Below are positions 63,401 to 64,000 of a stretch of DNA of 64,000 nt, piece after piece. A model generated the notes under the pieces. It was not told where the DNA came from. It searched no databases and worked only from the letters and a program-made list of their open reading frames with translations. Position numbers and translations under genes: made by a program. The stretch comes from Fen-1273 sp963748405 (GTDB taxonomy: Bacteria > Bacteroidota > Ignavibacteria > UBA10030 > UBA6906), in assembly GCA_963748405.1 (NCBI GenBank), contig CAVVIT010000006.1:372001-436000 (forward strand), in the 5' to 3' direction. Positions within the stretch are counted from its first letter, which is position 1. Every line of letters begins with the position of its first letter.

Positions 63401-64000
63401 CAGGGAGTGGTTCCTTCTTTTCCGGGCCCCTTCCGGGGTGTGATGATGCGCATTTTCCGCTGTTCGATGGAATCGGAATTCGCGGGAGAAGCGTTGGGAA
63501 CGAATATCCGCTCGCGTCCGTGGAGTGTGTCAGGCGCGGCCGTGACCGGGGGCTTGAGTGCGGCCCGCACCGCGGCACTGTCGGCCGCGGCATCCTGTTT
63601 CTTTTTAAGTGCCACTTCCGTGACCTTCGGCGTGATGCGCCCCGCAAACGGCGACGAAGGGTAGAGCGCCAGGAGGCGCGAATAACTGGCGAAGGCGCTG
63701 TCCCTGTTGAAGAGACGGTACTCATAGATCCAGCCGGCGGCATACAACGCGCGGGAGGCGAGCGGTGAGCCGGGAAACTCCCGTGCGACCTTCTTGAAGT
63801 CCTCGGCCGCCTCCGTCGAATCGCCCCGGATCATCAGGTCCTCCGCGCTGTCGTAGGCCTTTTCCGCCGCGTCGACGGCAGGCGTTTCCTCCGGGAGACC
63901 GAGAAGGCGCCGTGCTTCGGGTGCAAATTCGGAATGCGGGAACCGGCGGACGATCTCCCTGTAGAGCGAGTCCACGACCGGTTTCGAGTTCACCGAGTCG
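63400..64000 (-). CDS. Tetratricopeptide/outer-membrane-lipoprotein-type protein, N-terminus cut off
   Basis: The frame is open to the window edge, so only the C-terminal 199 or so residues are seen. They hold TPR-like helical pairs (LYREIVRRFPHSEFAPEARR, AEDFKKVAREFPGSPLASRA, SYSRLLALYPSSPFAG) of the YfiO/BamD or YbgF (CpoB) kind, then a low-complexity tail ending in basic residues. An envelope role is likely but cannot be confirmed without the signal sequence. It is the upstream gene of the pyrK-pyrD-folC operon. Confidence 0.75.
   Translation of the reverse strand, partial: DSVNSKPVVDSLYREIVRRFPHSEFAPEARRLLGLPEETPAVDAAEKAYDSAEDLMIRGDSTEAAEDFKKVAREFPGSPLASRALYAAGWIYEYRLFNRDSAFASYSRLLALYPSSPFAGRITPKVTEVALKKKQDAAADSAAVRAALKPPVTAAPDTLHGRERIFVPNASPANSDSIEQRKMRIITPRKGPGKEGTTP

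Overview
The window looks like one contiguous piece of chromosome from a GC-rich bacterium of the FCB group, probably on the Ignavibacteriota/Bacteroidota side. The evidence is two proteins ending in 'YPNPFNP'-type secretion tails (type IX secretion, T9SS), a gingipain-like C25 peptidase, TonB receptors with an N-terminal carboxypeptidase-regulatory-like domain, a DUF4249 lipoprotein, a GWxTD-like protein and propeller-type sensor kinases. The phylum is inferred from family content, not from a marker tree. Coding density is very high. No gene-free stretch exceeds 300 bases; the longest (5717-5969, 28548-28770, 54576-54820, 60208-60432) hold promoters, hairpins and a palindrome.

1-6.4 kb: the 3' end of glnS, then an opposing operon of a TonB receptor, a DUF4249 lipoprotein and a GWxTD-like protein that needs one frameshift, then an orphan IS481-type HTH protein. 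6.4-19.9 kb: an eight-gene, mostly overlapping minus-strand operon for a surface glycan (four GT4/GT9 glycosyltransferases, FkbM methyltransferase, flippase, WecG-type transferase) that ends in a 1807-residue C25 peptidase with a T9SS-like C-terminal domain. 19.9-26.9 kb: tRNA-Ser, a TPR/multi-TM protein, NfeD protease, stomatin, a family B DNA polymerase and a cold-shock protein. 26.9-30.8 kb: B12-binding protein, Maf, an FnIII protein, tRNA-Leu, an alpha/beta hydrolase and a T9SS cargo protein.

30.8-34.4 kb: a probable remnant element at tRNA-Lys. A diverged copy of the 3' end of tRNA-Lys plus its terminator lies about 3.47 kb from the intact gene. Between them are only a TonB receptor and a divergent DtxR-family regulator, which share a 73-97 bp intergenic region carrying two DtxR-box-like sites. 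34.5-40.1 kb: a 1855-residue secreted beta-helix protein with four near-identical units of about 429 residues and a T9SS tail. 40.2-53.9 kb: eight tightly packed minus-strand genes: CapA-like phosphoesterase, LemA, TPM protein, a 1979-residue PAS/GAF histidine kinase, a receiver protein with a degenerate DHp helix, a nitrilase-family amidase, a propeller histidine kinase and a LuxR-type response regulator. 54-55.4 kb: two small outer-membrane barrels. 55.6-58.9 kb: acyl-CoA dehydrogenase, 3-hydroxyacyl-CoA dehydrogenase and thiolase. 58.9-64 kb: rho with its own promoter, preceded by an operon of a tetratricopeptide-like protein, pyrK, pyrD and folC.

The main themes are cell-surface export and glycosylation (C25 peptidase plus glycan operon, beta-helix cargo, TonB systems), metal-regulated uptake and elaborate signal transduction. 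The best candidates for something new are the C25 peptidase inside the glycan operon, the tRNA-Lys element with its metal-regulated receptor, and the receiver protein with the pseudo-DHp domain.
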